Assembly (NCBI GenBank): GCA_037127315.1
Contig: JBBBDQ010001123.1
Location: 1,082,001-1,146,000 of the forward strand
Source of the DNA: Ascarosepion bandense
Taxonomy: Eukaryota > Mollusca > Cephalopoda > Sepiida > Sepiidae
Direction: 5' to 3'
DNA: 64,000 nucleotides
The position numbers and the translations under genes were made by a program. This document shows positions 54,563 to 64,000 of the stretch, piece by piece; the first letter of the stretch is position 1; every line of letters starts with the position of its first letter. The notes under the pieces are model-generated. The model did not search any database. It was not told the origin of the DNA and worked only from the letters and a program-made list of their open reading frames with translations.

Positions 54563-54890
54563 CTAGTGAGCAAGAATGCAATTTTTGTTATTGTGTGTGG
54601 GGAAGGTTGGATTTTGGTCCCCAATTTTTGTTACTACAATTGAACTTAGTTTTGGCACACAGACTTTGTTTTTATTTCATTTCTATTACAAGCTATTTTG
54701 ACATTTACTTTGTCTCTAGCAAGATGGCAGAGAGTTCAACATAAAACTGATACCTGAATTCACTGGTAATAAAACTGGCCAGCCTGTTGTCAAATGGGTA
54801 GAAACTGTAGAGCTTAAAAATGTTGAACAAGTTCTTCCACTTTGCTTGAGAGGAGCTACTAAGTTGGACTTAGTTTTGGCACACAGATTT
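54405..54890 (+). repeat. Unclassified dispersed repeat, copy 2
   Basis: The inverse of 38345-38090: ATGCTAATTTTCTTTCCCTC, CTAATCAGAAAATTTGCTC, a T30 tract, GGGGAAGGTTGG, TTTGTTACTACAATTG and CTTAGTTTTGGCACACAGA. The last word recurs at 54868, so the end is duplicated. Confidence 0.65.
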
Positions 54891-56765
54891 TAAAAAAAAT
54901 TTTTTTTATGATAGAATACCTTCTATTGGAATAGTAATGGATAATAGCTCAAGACTGTTAATCAGATTGACAATTTCTCAACCAAAGGGTTTACAGACTC
55001 ACATGGGTACAGGTTCTTAACAAGAGACTCATCAAAGCTAAATTAAATGAGTTTGATAAACTTGAGCAATAGGAAATCCGAAAGTGAAAAGTAGAGAGAT
55101 GAGCAAGCAGATAAGATTTTACATGTATTCTAGCCATTCATGTTTTTTTTTTTTTGTTTTTTAAAGTTCTTTTGTTTTTTTAAGTAAAAGCAAAATTTAT
55201 GTATATTTTTTTAAAAAGAATAATCAATTCTCAGAATAAACAACAACCCTGCATTTTGCAGGATGGTTGGTAACCCTATTTACCTTCTGATCCAAAATAT
55301 AAATGTTCCCACTTTTCTTTAAAAAAATTGCTTCTTGGCATTTTTCTTTTTCTCTGATATTATCGATGTTTTGTTTCACTTAAACATAATAAATGCATCT
55401 TTTTCTTGAAATTTCAGTTTACTTAACTGTTTTCTCTAAAAAGAATTTTCTGGTTGTGCTGTTTTTATCTCATGTATCCCTTCCACCTAAATATGTTCTC
55501 AAATCTATTCCTTGTCTCGCTATAGAAAAAAAATCATAATTTTGTTAATGTGCGTATTCTGTCATCTTAACTGCACCTCCATATCAAATTTATCTTATGA
55601 CATAATAAGGTCACATCTCAATTGTCGCTTCATCTCTAATAAGTCCCTATAACAAGTTGTAATCATTTATCCAATGCTCTTATCAAGACTGTTTTTTTTA
55701 AGTATCTCATATAGCTTTAGTCACTTTCCTATTATTTAGTATACATATATTTTTAATTTCAGCCTTAACTTTCATAATTTTTTTTTTTTTTTAATGTTTG
55801 GCTTTCAAAATTTTTTTTTTCATTTCTGGCTCATCTTTTATAATTTTTTTTTTTTCTTTTTTTTCATTTTTGGTTCATCTTCTATGATTTTTTTTTTTTT
55901 CATTTTTGGCTCATCTTTTATGATTTTGTTTTATTAAATTCTGGCTTCCTTTTTTCTTTTAAATTTCTGGCTTATTTCTCATCAGGATTTATACTTCCCA
56001 CTGAAATGGTGTAGAATTTATAATTTCTTCTCTACACATTTATGTCATATAGACAATCTATACGTTTTATTTTCTGCTGACTTAATCACTCCTCCTCTTC
56101 TTACATTTGTCACAGCAAATGAATAATTTCTACTGGTGAATAAAAATTTGATGATTAACGATTGAGTTTCATGATTTTTTTAATCTTGTTTTTGAAGATC
56201 ATAAAAAAAATGGTATTTTCAATGGTTAGGTATTAATGCAAGCAAAACTGACAAAATGTGGCTTGCATGATCAGTAAATTCTGTAAATGTATTGCTTATG
56301 GCTTTACTATAGAAATGTATCAAGGCAAACAATCATGACAGAATATGGTTATTATATCCATAATCTGTAAAAATGTACTGTTTAAATTATTTTTCCTTTC
56401 TTTGATCATTTCACCATAAGCAAGGCAATAAACTCACCAAGGCACTTCAGGAAACAACAACAATAATAGAACTGGAATTGATAAAACTGAAGATGCCAAT
56501 ATAGCATTTCAACTGTTAAAATATAATTCAATCTTGCCACTATGTTTCAATTCATAATATCTAGACACCAAAGACAAACTCATCAGAATAATTACCATGA
56601 AAATATAAAGTTCATTTGTTTTTTCTGTATCTTTATGTACAAACAATTTTTTTTTTTTTTTTTTTGTCTGTTTTTCAACTTTAAAAATTTTTGCATTGAA
56701 TTTCTTCAGTTTCAACTGCTGCATTCTATGAATTTTTAATTAAAAATTTTTTTTTTTTTTTTTAG
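54891..56765. repeat. End of STK16 intron 1: T-rich, with T-tract tandem units (55755-55930)
   Basis: Four imperfect units of TTTCATTTTTGGCTCATC followed by TTTTATGA and a T-run lie at 55755-55930. A LINE-type tail ATCATTTCACCATAAGCAAG is at 56407. The intron closes with a T19 tract directly before the acceptor TTTAG at 56761-56765. Confidence 0.6.
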
Positions 56766-57006
56766 GGGTTTCAGTTATGTTGACCTCATAGAAGATGCTC
56801 GCAATCATAAGACATTCGCTTTGAAACGTATCAAGTGCCACTCAAAAGAGGATGAAAATATTGCTATGCAGGAGGTTGAAATTATGAGGTTGTTTAAGCA
56901 TCAAAATTTGGTTCCATTGGAAGAATTCGTCTTAGTGCCAGTTGGCAGGTATGCAAAAAACACAGACATTTGCAGTGAGATGCACATTGTGATGCCTTAT
57001 TATTCA
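56766..57006 (+). CDS. STK16: STK16 second coding exon
   Basis: It starts after a T-rich acceptor (AG at 56764-56765) and completes the glycine codon split by intron 1. It encodes GGFSYVDLIED, the beta-3 lysine in FALKRIKC, the helix C glutamate in QEVEIMRLF, KHQNLVPLEEF, and the hinge region MHIVMPYYS. It ends at TCA before the donor GTAAGT (57007). About 80 residues, corresponding to the N-lobe of the kinase. The catalytic HRD and DFG loops and the activation segment must lie in exons beyond 64000, as I found none between here and the window edge. Confidence 0.92.
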
Positions 57007-57017
57007 GTAAGTATTTT

Positions 57018-57051
<34 letters not shown>

Positions 57052-57084
57052 GTACATATAATAGCAAGTAAATATTGTTGTTGA

Positions 57085-57128
<44 letters not shown>

Positions 57129-57130
<2 letters not shown>

Positions 57131-57170
57131 TTCTGAAGAGTCACGCAATAATGCGTGACTCTTCAGAAAT
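57129..57170. repeat. Perfect 19-bp hairpin
   Basis: ATTTCTGAAGAGTCACGCA (57129-57147), loop ATAA, then its exact reverse complement (57152-57170), directly after an (AT)n run within STK16 intron 2. Confidence 0.95.
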
Positions 57171-57239
57171 GAATTGAGTTCTCTCGGTAACTGGCGTCTG
57201 TATACACTGCTTATATACAAGATGTTAAAATTTCCCTTT

Positions 57240-57385
57240 TCTGATGCTATGCACCGATGGCTTAGGGAGTAGAGACTCCGACTGACACCAAATCGGTCAA
57301 GTTTCGATCCCGACCAGAAGCAAGTGGATATGTCTAGCCACACTGATGAGCTGTGATACAGCGAAACGGGCTTGTATGTGAATGA

Positions 57386-57388
<3 letters not shown>
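57240..57388 (+). repeat. tRNA-headed SINE with intact-looking hammerhead ribozyme (copy B)
   Basis: tRNA-like head: ATGGCTTAGGGAGTAGAG and AAGTTTCGATCCCGACC. Hammerhead at 57332-57386: CTGATGA 57343-57349, helix II GCTGT/ACAGC (57350-57362), GAAA from 57363, helix III ACGG...TTGT, GTA triplet with the predicted cut after 57376. Helix I is CACA (57339-57342) with TGTG (57377-57380) and outer GTC (57332-57334) with GAC (57384-57386). An (AT)n run follows, as in every copy. Confidence 0.85.
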
Positions 57389-57432
<44 letters not shown>

Positions 57433-57466
57433 GCAAGGAAATATTGTTGTTGAATATTTTTATTTG

Positions 57467-57512
<46 letters not shown>

Positions 57513-58114
57513 GTCTGACCCTCAGTAACGCATTTTTTTTTTTTAATTGTTTGGTATCTTTATTAGTTATAGAGCTTTGACTTTATGATATAAATTGAAA
57601 GGTGCTTCTTTTACATCTCCAAATCAAAGGAATCCTGAGATTGACCTTTGCCAAAAAGCTGAATTTTGAAAAATCATCACAAAATTTAACTGTCAATATC
57701 CCAGTTGTTTTTTTACTTACAAAAAAATAAATTATGTACCATTTTAAAGTACTTGTATAGATCTAAAAAGTGTTCCATTTATATTTTGTTAAAAAGTAAA
57801 ATAATAAAATAATTTGACTGTAACAGTTAACTTTTAATTTCCCAAAAACTATATTTTGAATTTTTTTTTTTTTAATTTGACAAATTTGGCTACCTTATGT
57901 TAAAATATGTACAAAATTCCATGATGGACTTTTGACTGTGGCCTGAGTTACAAGGGTTTTACTAAGTTGCACCAAATTCAAAATGATGGATTTGAACATC
58001 TGCTACTATATGCTAACATTTTCATATCTCCCAAGATGATAAAGTTGTATATCTTTAGAAAGCACTTTGAATGCTGATTAATATTAATATAACTATGATT
58101 ATAAAGTCAACAGA
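57389..58114. other. Gene-free stretch
   Basis: Two long (AT)n runs (57389-57430 and 57472-57510), each flanked by the repeated words TAGCAAG(T/G)AAATATTGTTGTTG (57063 and 57431). The rest is AT-rich with no gene. Confidence 0.55.
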
Positions 58115-58930
58115 ATTTGTGTTTGTCTATAGAAAGTGACAACAAACTAGCATTCTTGGATGTACTATCTCAAACAGAGAGAGGGTTCAAGACATTTGTA
58201 TATCACAATTCAACATTCAACTCCCACGATCCATAAAATGTAAAGAAAGGGACCACTTGCTGATTGCAGCATCGAACCAAAGTCAAAAGTGGTTACTCAA
58301 GAGACGTACAAACAGGAATAAGTCAGTATAAGCAGTACCCTACAACATGACAATTATCCAGGGTACATCAGTGAGGAAGTAAGGGTGCATGAGGATAACA
58401 ACTCTGAGAAAATAGCCTCAGTCTGAAGGGATTATCAAAGAAAATACAAAGGATATGTTCTCTATATAGCATCAAGACGACCTTCAGAAGTGGTTCTACA
58501 CTTCACGGGTACTTCTCCCAAGACCCCAAACAGAGGAGGACATGATTAAGGACTGCGTGTACACCATTCCATGTTACTGTGGAAAGAAATATAAAGGAGA
58601 AATGAGCAGCCCCCTTAAGGTAAGGTTACAAGAACATTGCAAGGACGTAACACAAGGCAAGATAGAAAAATCAGGCATACCTGACCACATATGGAAGGAG
58701 AAAGGGGATCACTGCCCCTCAATGGAATTAAGTTGAAATAATAGACAGAGAACACCACTAGAAACTACGTAAACTTAAGGAATCAGTGCATATGTTAGGC
58801 TACAAAAACCTCCTAAGCCAATCAGGCATAGAAATTAATACAATATGGGAACCAGTAATATAGAGTACTAGAGAAAATCATTAGTGTCAAAGATTGCAAT
58901 ATGAGCTCTGGTATAAAAAAAAAAAAAGTG
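58115..58930 (+). pseudogene. Penelope-like element: RT end, GIY-YIG domain, 3' UTR
   Basis: A plus-strand fragment NKLAFLDVLSQTERGF then FKTFVYHNSTF near 58145 corresponds to the conserved LPFLDVL block late in the Penelope reverse transcriptase. After frame changes, 58542-58735 encodes a GIY-YIG endonuclease: DCVYTIPCYCGKKYKGE and LKVRLQEH, with GDHCPSMEL after it. The second core motif reads YKG instead of YIG. The RT palm is missing. Penelope-like elements are the class known to combine RT with GIY-YIG and to carry hammerheads in their terminal repeats, which is relevant to the ribozymes found here. Confidence 0.75.
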
Positions 58931-60740
58931 GTTACTGAAATATTAAGTTTACAAGTCCCAAAAATTAACATGCTGATGCCTTCAAAGACACATGGAGTAA
59001 TGGTTAGCAAACTACTCTAGATTATTACTGCTTAGCACCTTTGAAATTTGCAAAAGATATCACTTGACCGGCAATCGAGAGCGAGGGAAAATTTACTCGT
59101 CCCAAATCATTTTACTCGATCAACTCCATTTTCTTAATAGCTGTTTTACGTAAACATAGCATGAATCACTGATGGAAAACAAAAAATGAAACTTTAATTA
59201 AAATTTCAAACATGTTAGAAAGGATTTTTAAAAAATTTTAAAATAATAAAATCTGATCTTTCCTCTCAATAATAGCAAAAACATTTTGATAAAACTTTGT
59301 TTTGATTAAGTTTGAGCCCTTTTAACATCATCATATGCTGTTTTTTGGCAATTGAGTGGAGGTACATAAATTCATAGTTTCTTTCTTCTGTTTGATTACA
59401 ACCTCCATCTCATAGATAAAAAAAATAACAAATCTGGTTTTCTCAATTTTCTATAAAAAGTTACATACTTTTATAATTTGTTTTTTGGTGCATGGTTGAA
59501 AGAAGTTTGCGTATTTTTTTTTCTTTCTTTCAAATGTTCATTTTTACTTTTCCTAAGTGGGGAGGAAATATAGATGTTGAGTCAAGGATAATATTTTTCC
59601 AAATGAGTTTCTAAAAATCTGTGAGCGTCTTTAATCTAGGCGACATTTTTGGCTCTACTTTGGAAGCGTTAATTAAATGAATGTTTACACTGACCAGGAC
59701 GATAAAACCAAGACAGGAGCTTTAAATTCCATTTGTCAGATCTTGCTTTGATGACTGTGGGATGCCAGGATATTTGACTCGTTTTCATTTTTTTTTTTTT
59801 TTTTTTTTTTTACATTTTCATTTTAGTTTTATATCATTATGGCTACATTGTTCATTTACTCACTCATGTTAAAAGTTATTGCTATCCAACTAACGGATGC
59901 AGTATAATGAACAGCAAAACAGTGAACTGAATACGCATCAGACTTTGTTCCATTCATATATCCATGATATATACATATCATGGATATATATTTTAAATAC
60001 GTCTTAAATTAATTAAAATTAATATTGTTTTACTGTTTGTCTGTTTTTTTTTGTTTTTTTGTTTTTTAGAAGATTAATGCCTTTTATTGAATTTAAATTG
60101 CTTACGAAGTATTAATATTAACTTTAAATATTTTTTCTGGATTTTTAAAAATATATACCCTTGAAAGCAGTGGCCATAACTAATGTAGCACAAATATGGT
60201 GCCGGTCAATGGCATACTGGGAAGATTTTTTATGTCAATGACTGCCCTTAGAATGAACAAGATATCATGCCCTCATGTTTATTACAGATAGTCTCAAAAT
60301 GTTCCTGAAATAATAGATATCACAAAAAAGAAATTCGGGAGTTCACAGTCCCCCCCTCTTACTCAGCTGGATTGGCTTGCTTTGCTTGCTGGTTCCTGGC
60401 ACATTGAAAAGAAAAACTACCGGTCCGCCACATCAGACAAGTTGAGAAGCACTGTCTTAAAGGACAAAAAAATAAATGAAAAAATCTCTTGCAATAGAAT
60501 TTTCTTGAAGGTACTATAGGTTACTATTTACACTATTTATATTTGAACAAATTATCATTATCCTCATCTTTGTTGTTATGCTAGTGTTGAAAACAACAAA
60601 GATGAGGATAATAGTCCTAATAAATGTAAATGATAACTCCTAATCCCAGAAATTCAGACATAAATTATCATAGGTTATTTATTAAACTCTGTGTAAAACA
60701 CAATTGTTGACTCCTTAAACTCATTCTTATTTCTAAACTA
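58931..60740. repeat. Gene-free stretch with dispersed repeat (59190-59370) and two hairpins
   Basis: TGATCTTTCCTCTCAATAAT and ACATTTTGATAAAACTTTG at 59250-59350 match the repeat at 47680-47765. A 15-bp hairpin lies at 59956-59989 (ATATATCCATGATAT and its complement), and a 21-bp hairpin at 60557-60612. No gene was recognised. Confidence 0.55.
60557..60612. repeat. Perfect 21-bp inverted repeat
   Basis: ATTATCCTCATCTTTGTTGTT (60557-60577), 14-nt loop, exact reverse complement at 60592-60612. The arm sequence is the outer end of the Penelope-tailed SINE family (compare ATTATCCTCATCTTTGCTG at 50662 and TCCTCATCTTTGTTGTTA at 62514). Confidence 0.9.
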
Positions 60741-61646
60741 TCAGTATAGCCCAGCGTTACTCAGGTGTAATGAAAGCTTTAAAACTAATCCATGATCTTG
60801 GGCATTGACACGAAAGACTGAAAAGCAATAGTTGTTTCCAGTTAAAGCGGAATCGTAGACTGAAAGAAAAATGAATGGATGTAAGTCAAATTTTGATTTC
60901 CTGGTATCGATATCAAATAAGTTTTTTTTCGTCGTAAACTGAATTTTGAAGGTTAAATAAGTCCTCTGAGTAAATAGTATCATGGCTGAGACTAAGAACT
61001 ACAATTATACCTACTTAAAGCCAAACCCGAAGCAAAAACTAAAAAGGACTGAGAAAAATACATACATGGAAAAAGTTTTGAATTTAAAAATGTACTTTTT
61101 TTTTTTTTTTTTTTTTTTGGACAGTATTTTTTAATTTTTATTATTGTATTTTATATTTCAGACCACCCTCAGTCCTTCATCAGAAACAAGTGATTTTTAA
61201 ATTTGAATTAGAAACATATTTCACGATAGCGTCCGAATATTTTTTTTTTTTGTGTGTTTACATCACGTGGTGTGTTTGTTCACAACATGCGGCACGTCTG
61301 TAGAGAAAGTCTGTTTGTTTTAGATAAAAATTTCTTGGAATATCTGAAAAAAATCTTTTTTATATATATATATATATATATTTTAGCAATTTTCTGCACT
61401 ATTGTAAGAACTGCAACCTTGAAACTTCTGAATATCGTTTCTTATGTCTTTGTCTATAAGTATCAAATTTGATTAAAATTGAACCACTCCTTCTATGACC
61501 CAATTTTTTTCGATTATTGATTTTCGATATTTATCGGGGGTACCTCGACACAAAACCTAGCTAAGAACACTCGCAGATGCTTATAGTACAATTGTGTAAA
61601 TTTCCAAGAAAATCAGTTCAACCGTTTCAAAGTCTATAGGTAACAG

Positions 61647-61677
<31 letters not shown>

Positions 61678-61705
61678 GTTCCATTTATAAATAAGTTTAG
61701 ATTTA
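60741..61705 (-). mobile_element. Helitron-like element, expanded or interrupted
   Basis: The left part 60745-60800 (AGTATAGCCCAGCGTTACTC, AAAGCTTTAAAACTAATCCA) and the right part 61370-61705 (AACCTTGAAACTTCTGAATA, GGGGGTACCTCGACAC, GTTCCATTTATAAATAAG) are the two halves of the 38-kb element. About 570 bp of unrelated sequence, including a T-tract, lies between them. (AC)n is expanded at 61646-61675. Confidence 0.5.
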
Positions 61706-62037
61706 GATAATTTTCTGATAAAATTTCTCCTTGCCAATGATTTAGAACTCTTCGGTCAAAGAAAACAAAATCATGAACACAACTTCTTTGATTGGATTAT
61801 CATATTTTATTAACAATCATTCTAAATCAAAATGAAGTGATTTTTTTTTTTTTTTTTACTTATTTACATGTCATTATAATAGAAGCAGTTACAGCAAAAA
61901 AAAAAAAAAAAGAGAAAAGAAATTAGACACTTATATGATTTTTAACTCTTACACAGACTGCAGCCTCACACTAGTAATTTCAATAATTTCAAATATCTTT
62001 AGACTTGTCCACCAGTGTGAATAAATTGTAACTTTTA
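61706..62037. other. Gene-free stretch
   Basis: T- and A-runs, nothing recognised. Confidence 0.45.
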
Positions 62038-62345
62038 CAGTCAGTCAGTTAAGTGCCATTCGTGATACACCCTTGGGTGGTCATTCCTCGAAAGAGAGTG
62101 ACTGGGCAGAAAATTTTCCTGCAGTAGATTGCTATTACATTCTGTAGTAGACTGGTTGCCAACCAAGGCTATATAATCCAATCTGTTCTGCTACTTAACC
62201 TATAGCTGGAGGGAGAAGATAGATTAATACCTTTCCAAAGGGTATTTGCACGTAAGTGAATGCAATGAATTTGAATTTGGAATTTGAACTCGGCTCTCTG
62301 ATTTCTCGTTCTAATCCAATATCCACTGCACGACAGTTGCACATC
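62038..62345 (-). repeat. tRNA-derived SINE, near full length
   Basis: CAGTCAGTCAGTTAAGTGCC at its 3' end, then GGTTGCCAACCAAGGC, CCTTTCCAAAGGGTATTTGC and a tRNA-like head with GAATTTGAACTCGGC. Same family as 9660-9975 and 31433-31750. Confidence 0.85.
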
Positions 62346-62514
62346 CTGAATACTTTATTACTTACTCTGAAATATTAAATATATAGATATTTTGTCTTGT
62401 TTCGTTTGAGTAATCTTGAACTGCTTTTATAGCACCTAGCTAAATTGTCATTTAGTTACTAGGCTCTTTGAATTTCTGGGATGAAGTATTATTATTTATA
62501 ATCAAACTAATCTC

Positions 62515-62760
62515 CTCATCTTTGTTGTTATTACATTTCTGGCCTTCTTCAGGTGATTATTAATGTGGTTAACCTTCATTCGATTTCGGCAAGCAAAGCA
62601 TTCTTATTCTATTGTCCATATCGAAGATACTCGTTCAGCTATTGTCAGCTATCCAGCCCAAGGATTGAACTCACAATTATTATATCACCAGATTCACAAA
62701 CCAACACTTAATCCTCTAGGCCAAACAGTACAGATACTCTCAAACTCACTGGTGACAATA
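62515..62760 (-). repeat. tRNA-headed SINE with Penelope-like end
   Basis: Minus strand: tRNA-like head GGCCTAGAGGATTAAGTG with B-box-like GTGAGTTCAATCCTTGGGC (62735-62660). A short tail with CACCTGAAGAAGGCC and AACAACAAAGATGAGGA follows (62565-62514). The body is shorter than at 50665. An open plus frame at 62563-62820 crosses it and is not a gene. Confidence 0.55.
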
Positions 62761-64000
62761 ACTAACCAATTACCCAAGACATCTTCAGACATGGATAGAT
62801 CTAGAATAATGGTGGAATGAGAACGTTACTCTTGCTAGATTGAATAAAGGGTTCAGTTTGAAATTCTCTGAAAGTTACTTGGATCAATACACCTGAAAAA
62901 CACCAGAAATCATGTGATCAATGACGAGGATGCTAGTCTGATTATAAATCATGCAAATGAGTATTAGTCACTAATTAGTTCTCTTATTATTGTAGATACC
63001 TCCACTCAGTTTTTATACCTAAATTTAAATTGAATTTTTAAAATTAAAAAAGTTTTCTTGAAGCTTTAATTTTAGCTTTATTTGAAAGTCAAGAGATTAA
63101 ATTTCCTAATTTCAGTAAGCAAAATTATATTGATTGGAATCTACGAAGCCTTTCTTAATTATAGTAGCCTTGTTATTGGATTTATCATCATGGTATCAGA
63201 GGTGATAATTGACATGGCAGACAGAAACCATCAAAAAATGCTAAGTATGGAAGACAAATTTGACATAATCTTCCTCATATGCTTCGTTTTTTTGTTTTTT
63301 TACCTATATAGTAAAATTTAAAATTTAGCACAATATTTTAAGCAATTATCCAATATTTTATAGAATTTAGTTATATGTAGCTTTATAGCCTTACATTTGA
63401 AGATGTTTTATGAAAAATAAAAATTAAAATAATATAAAACTTTTTAAAAATAATTTTATAATTTGAAATTATATAACAAAAGAGGTAACTCAGTTTCTGA
63501 AATGTTATGGCATTTATTAATTTTTATTTTTAATATCTATTTTTCATATTCTTTATTAGATACCTCCACAAATTGTGAATTTCACAATTACATTTTTTTT
63601 TTGACTTGGAATTAAAATATAAAACTTGCTTTAGATTTTGAAGGGATGATTTGCAAAGCCTATTGAATGTTGGGCATAGGAAACAGGGAAGCAAGATAAA
63701 AGAATTTTACTCTACCAAAAATGTTTATATTGTTTTTTTTTCTGTAAGGAGCACAACCTTTGAAACGCGTGACCTTTTAATTATATACATCACATACAGC
63801 CACCTGTCAAAAGGAAATAGAGGTCAACATATGCACACAGTTAAAATGTTTTAATTATTTTAAAAATTGAACGGTTCAATTATTTTAAGCTTTTCAATTT
63901 TCAATTAGTAAATACAATCTTCATGCATTAATTTAACAACCTTGCATTAATGATGTAGAAAGAAATTTTAAAAGATTTTTCAAACTTTATAAATTATTAT
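62761..64000. other. Gene-free right end, within STK16 intron 2
   Basis: ATTGAATAAAGGGTTCAGTT at 62842 is a further scrap of the Penelope-tailed SINE. I searched by eye for the STK16 catalytic loop, DFG and APE coding and found none. The remaining open frames are short and AT-driven. Confidence 0.5.

Noticed and set aside
57007..64000. Further STK16 exons
   Set aside because: No HRD, DFG or APE coding segment was found on the plus strand; the third exon probably lies beyond the window.

Overview
The window reads as nuclear DNA of a cephalopod mollusc, most probably an octopus. It is AT-rich, crowded with (AT)n microsatellites, and filled with small retroelements whose heads come from tRNA and 5S rRNA. 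It carries only two convincing host genes. The species call is inference; the animal origin is firm because one gene is a spliced STK16-type kinase and the other is a full-length ATR-type PIKK.

Host genes. (1) ATR, plus strand, ATG at 18024 and stop ending at 25943: 2,639 codons with no intron, which is striking because vertebrate ATR is split into dozens of exons. HEAT-type repeats, FAT, kinase and FATC regions are all present, and the catalytic residues look intact. (2) STK16 (NAK-family kinase), plus strand: first coding exon 44034-44110 and second coding exon 56766-57006, separated by a 12.65-kb intron packed with mobile elements. The gene runs off the right edge. A short block with ETS-like and CACGTG motifs at about 43300 is a promoter candidate. 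I recognised no other host gene.

Mobile elements, left to right. 0.4-1.6 kb: a Tc1-type transposon with two SINEs inside it. 4.1-5.5 kb: a 32-bp tandem repeat, a Helitron-like element and a 5S/tRNA composite SINE. 6.8-9.2 kb: a decayed P-element/THAP9-type transposase. 10-14.7 kb: LINE endonuclease, a 644-bp MITE, a ribozyme-bearing SINE and a Penelope GIY-YIG remnant. 27-35.6 kb: a dense SINE field. 36.5-37.5 kb: a 1-kb polypyrimidine tract. 40.1-42.1 kb: a broken Gypsy element with a 5S SINE inside. 50.6-53.7 kb: a Penelope element split by a LINE fragment. 57-62.8 kb: more SINE, Penelope and Helitron copies.

The most interesting system is a set of hammerhead ribozyme motifs. A tRNA-headed SINE family has at least five copies here (about 13.9, 30.1, 30.6, 33.5 and 57.3 kb). 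Its body holds the complete hammerhead core CUGAUGA / helix II / GAAA / helix III / NUH / helix I. Helix II varies by compensatory change between copies. Two further hammerhead candidates lie at 33935-34004 (+) and 35402-35451 (-), the second in an inverted repeat. A separate SINE family ends in a Penelope-like tail with a CUGAAGA...GAAAC motif. Together they suggest self-cleaving ribozymes are used repeatedly by short retroelements in this genome. All of this is read by eye and needs covariance-model and cleavage tests.
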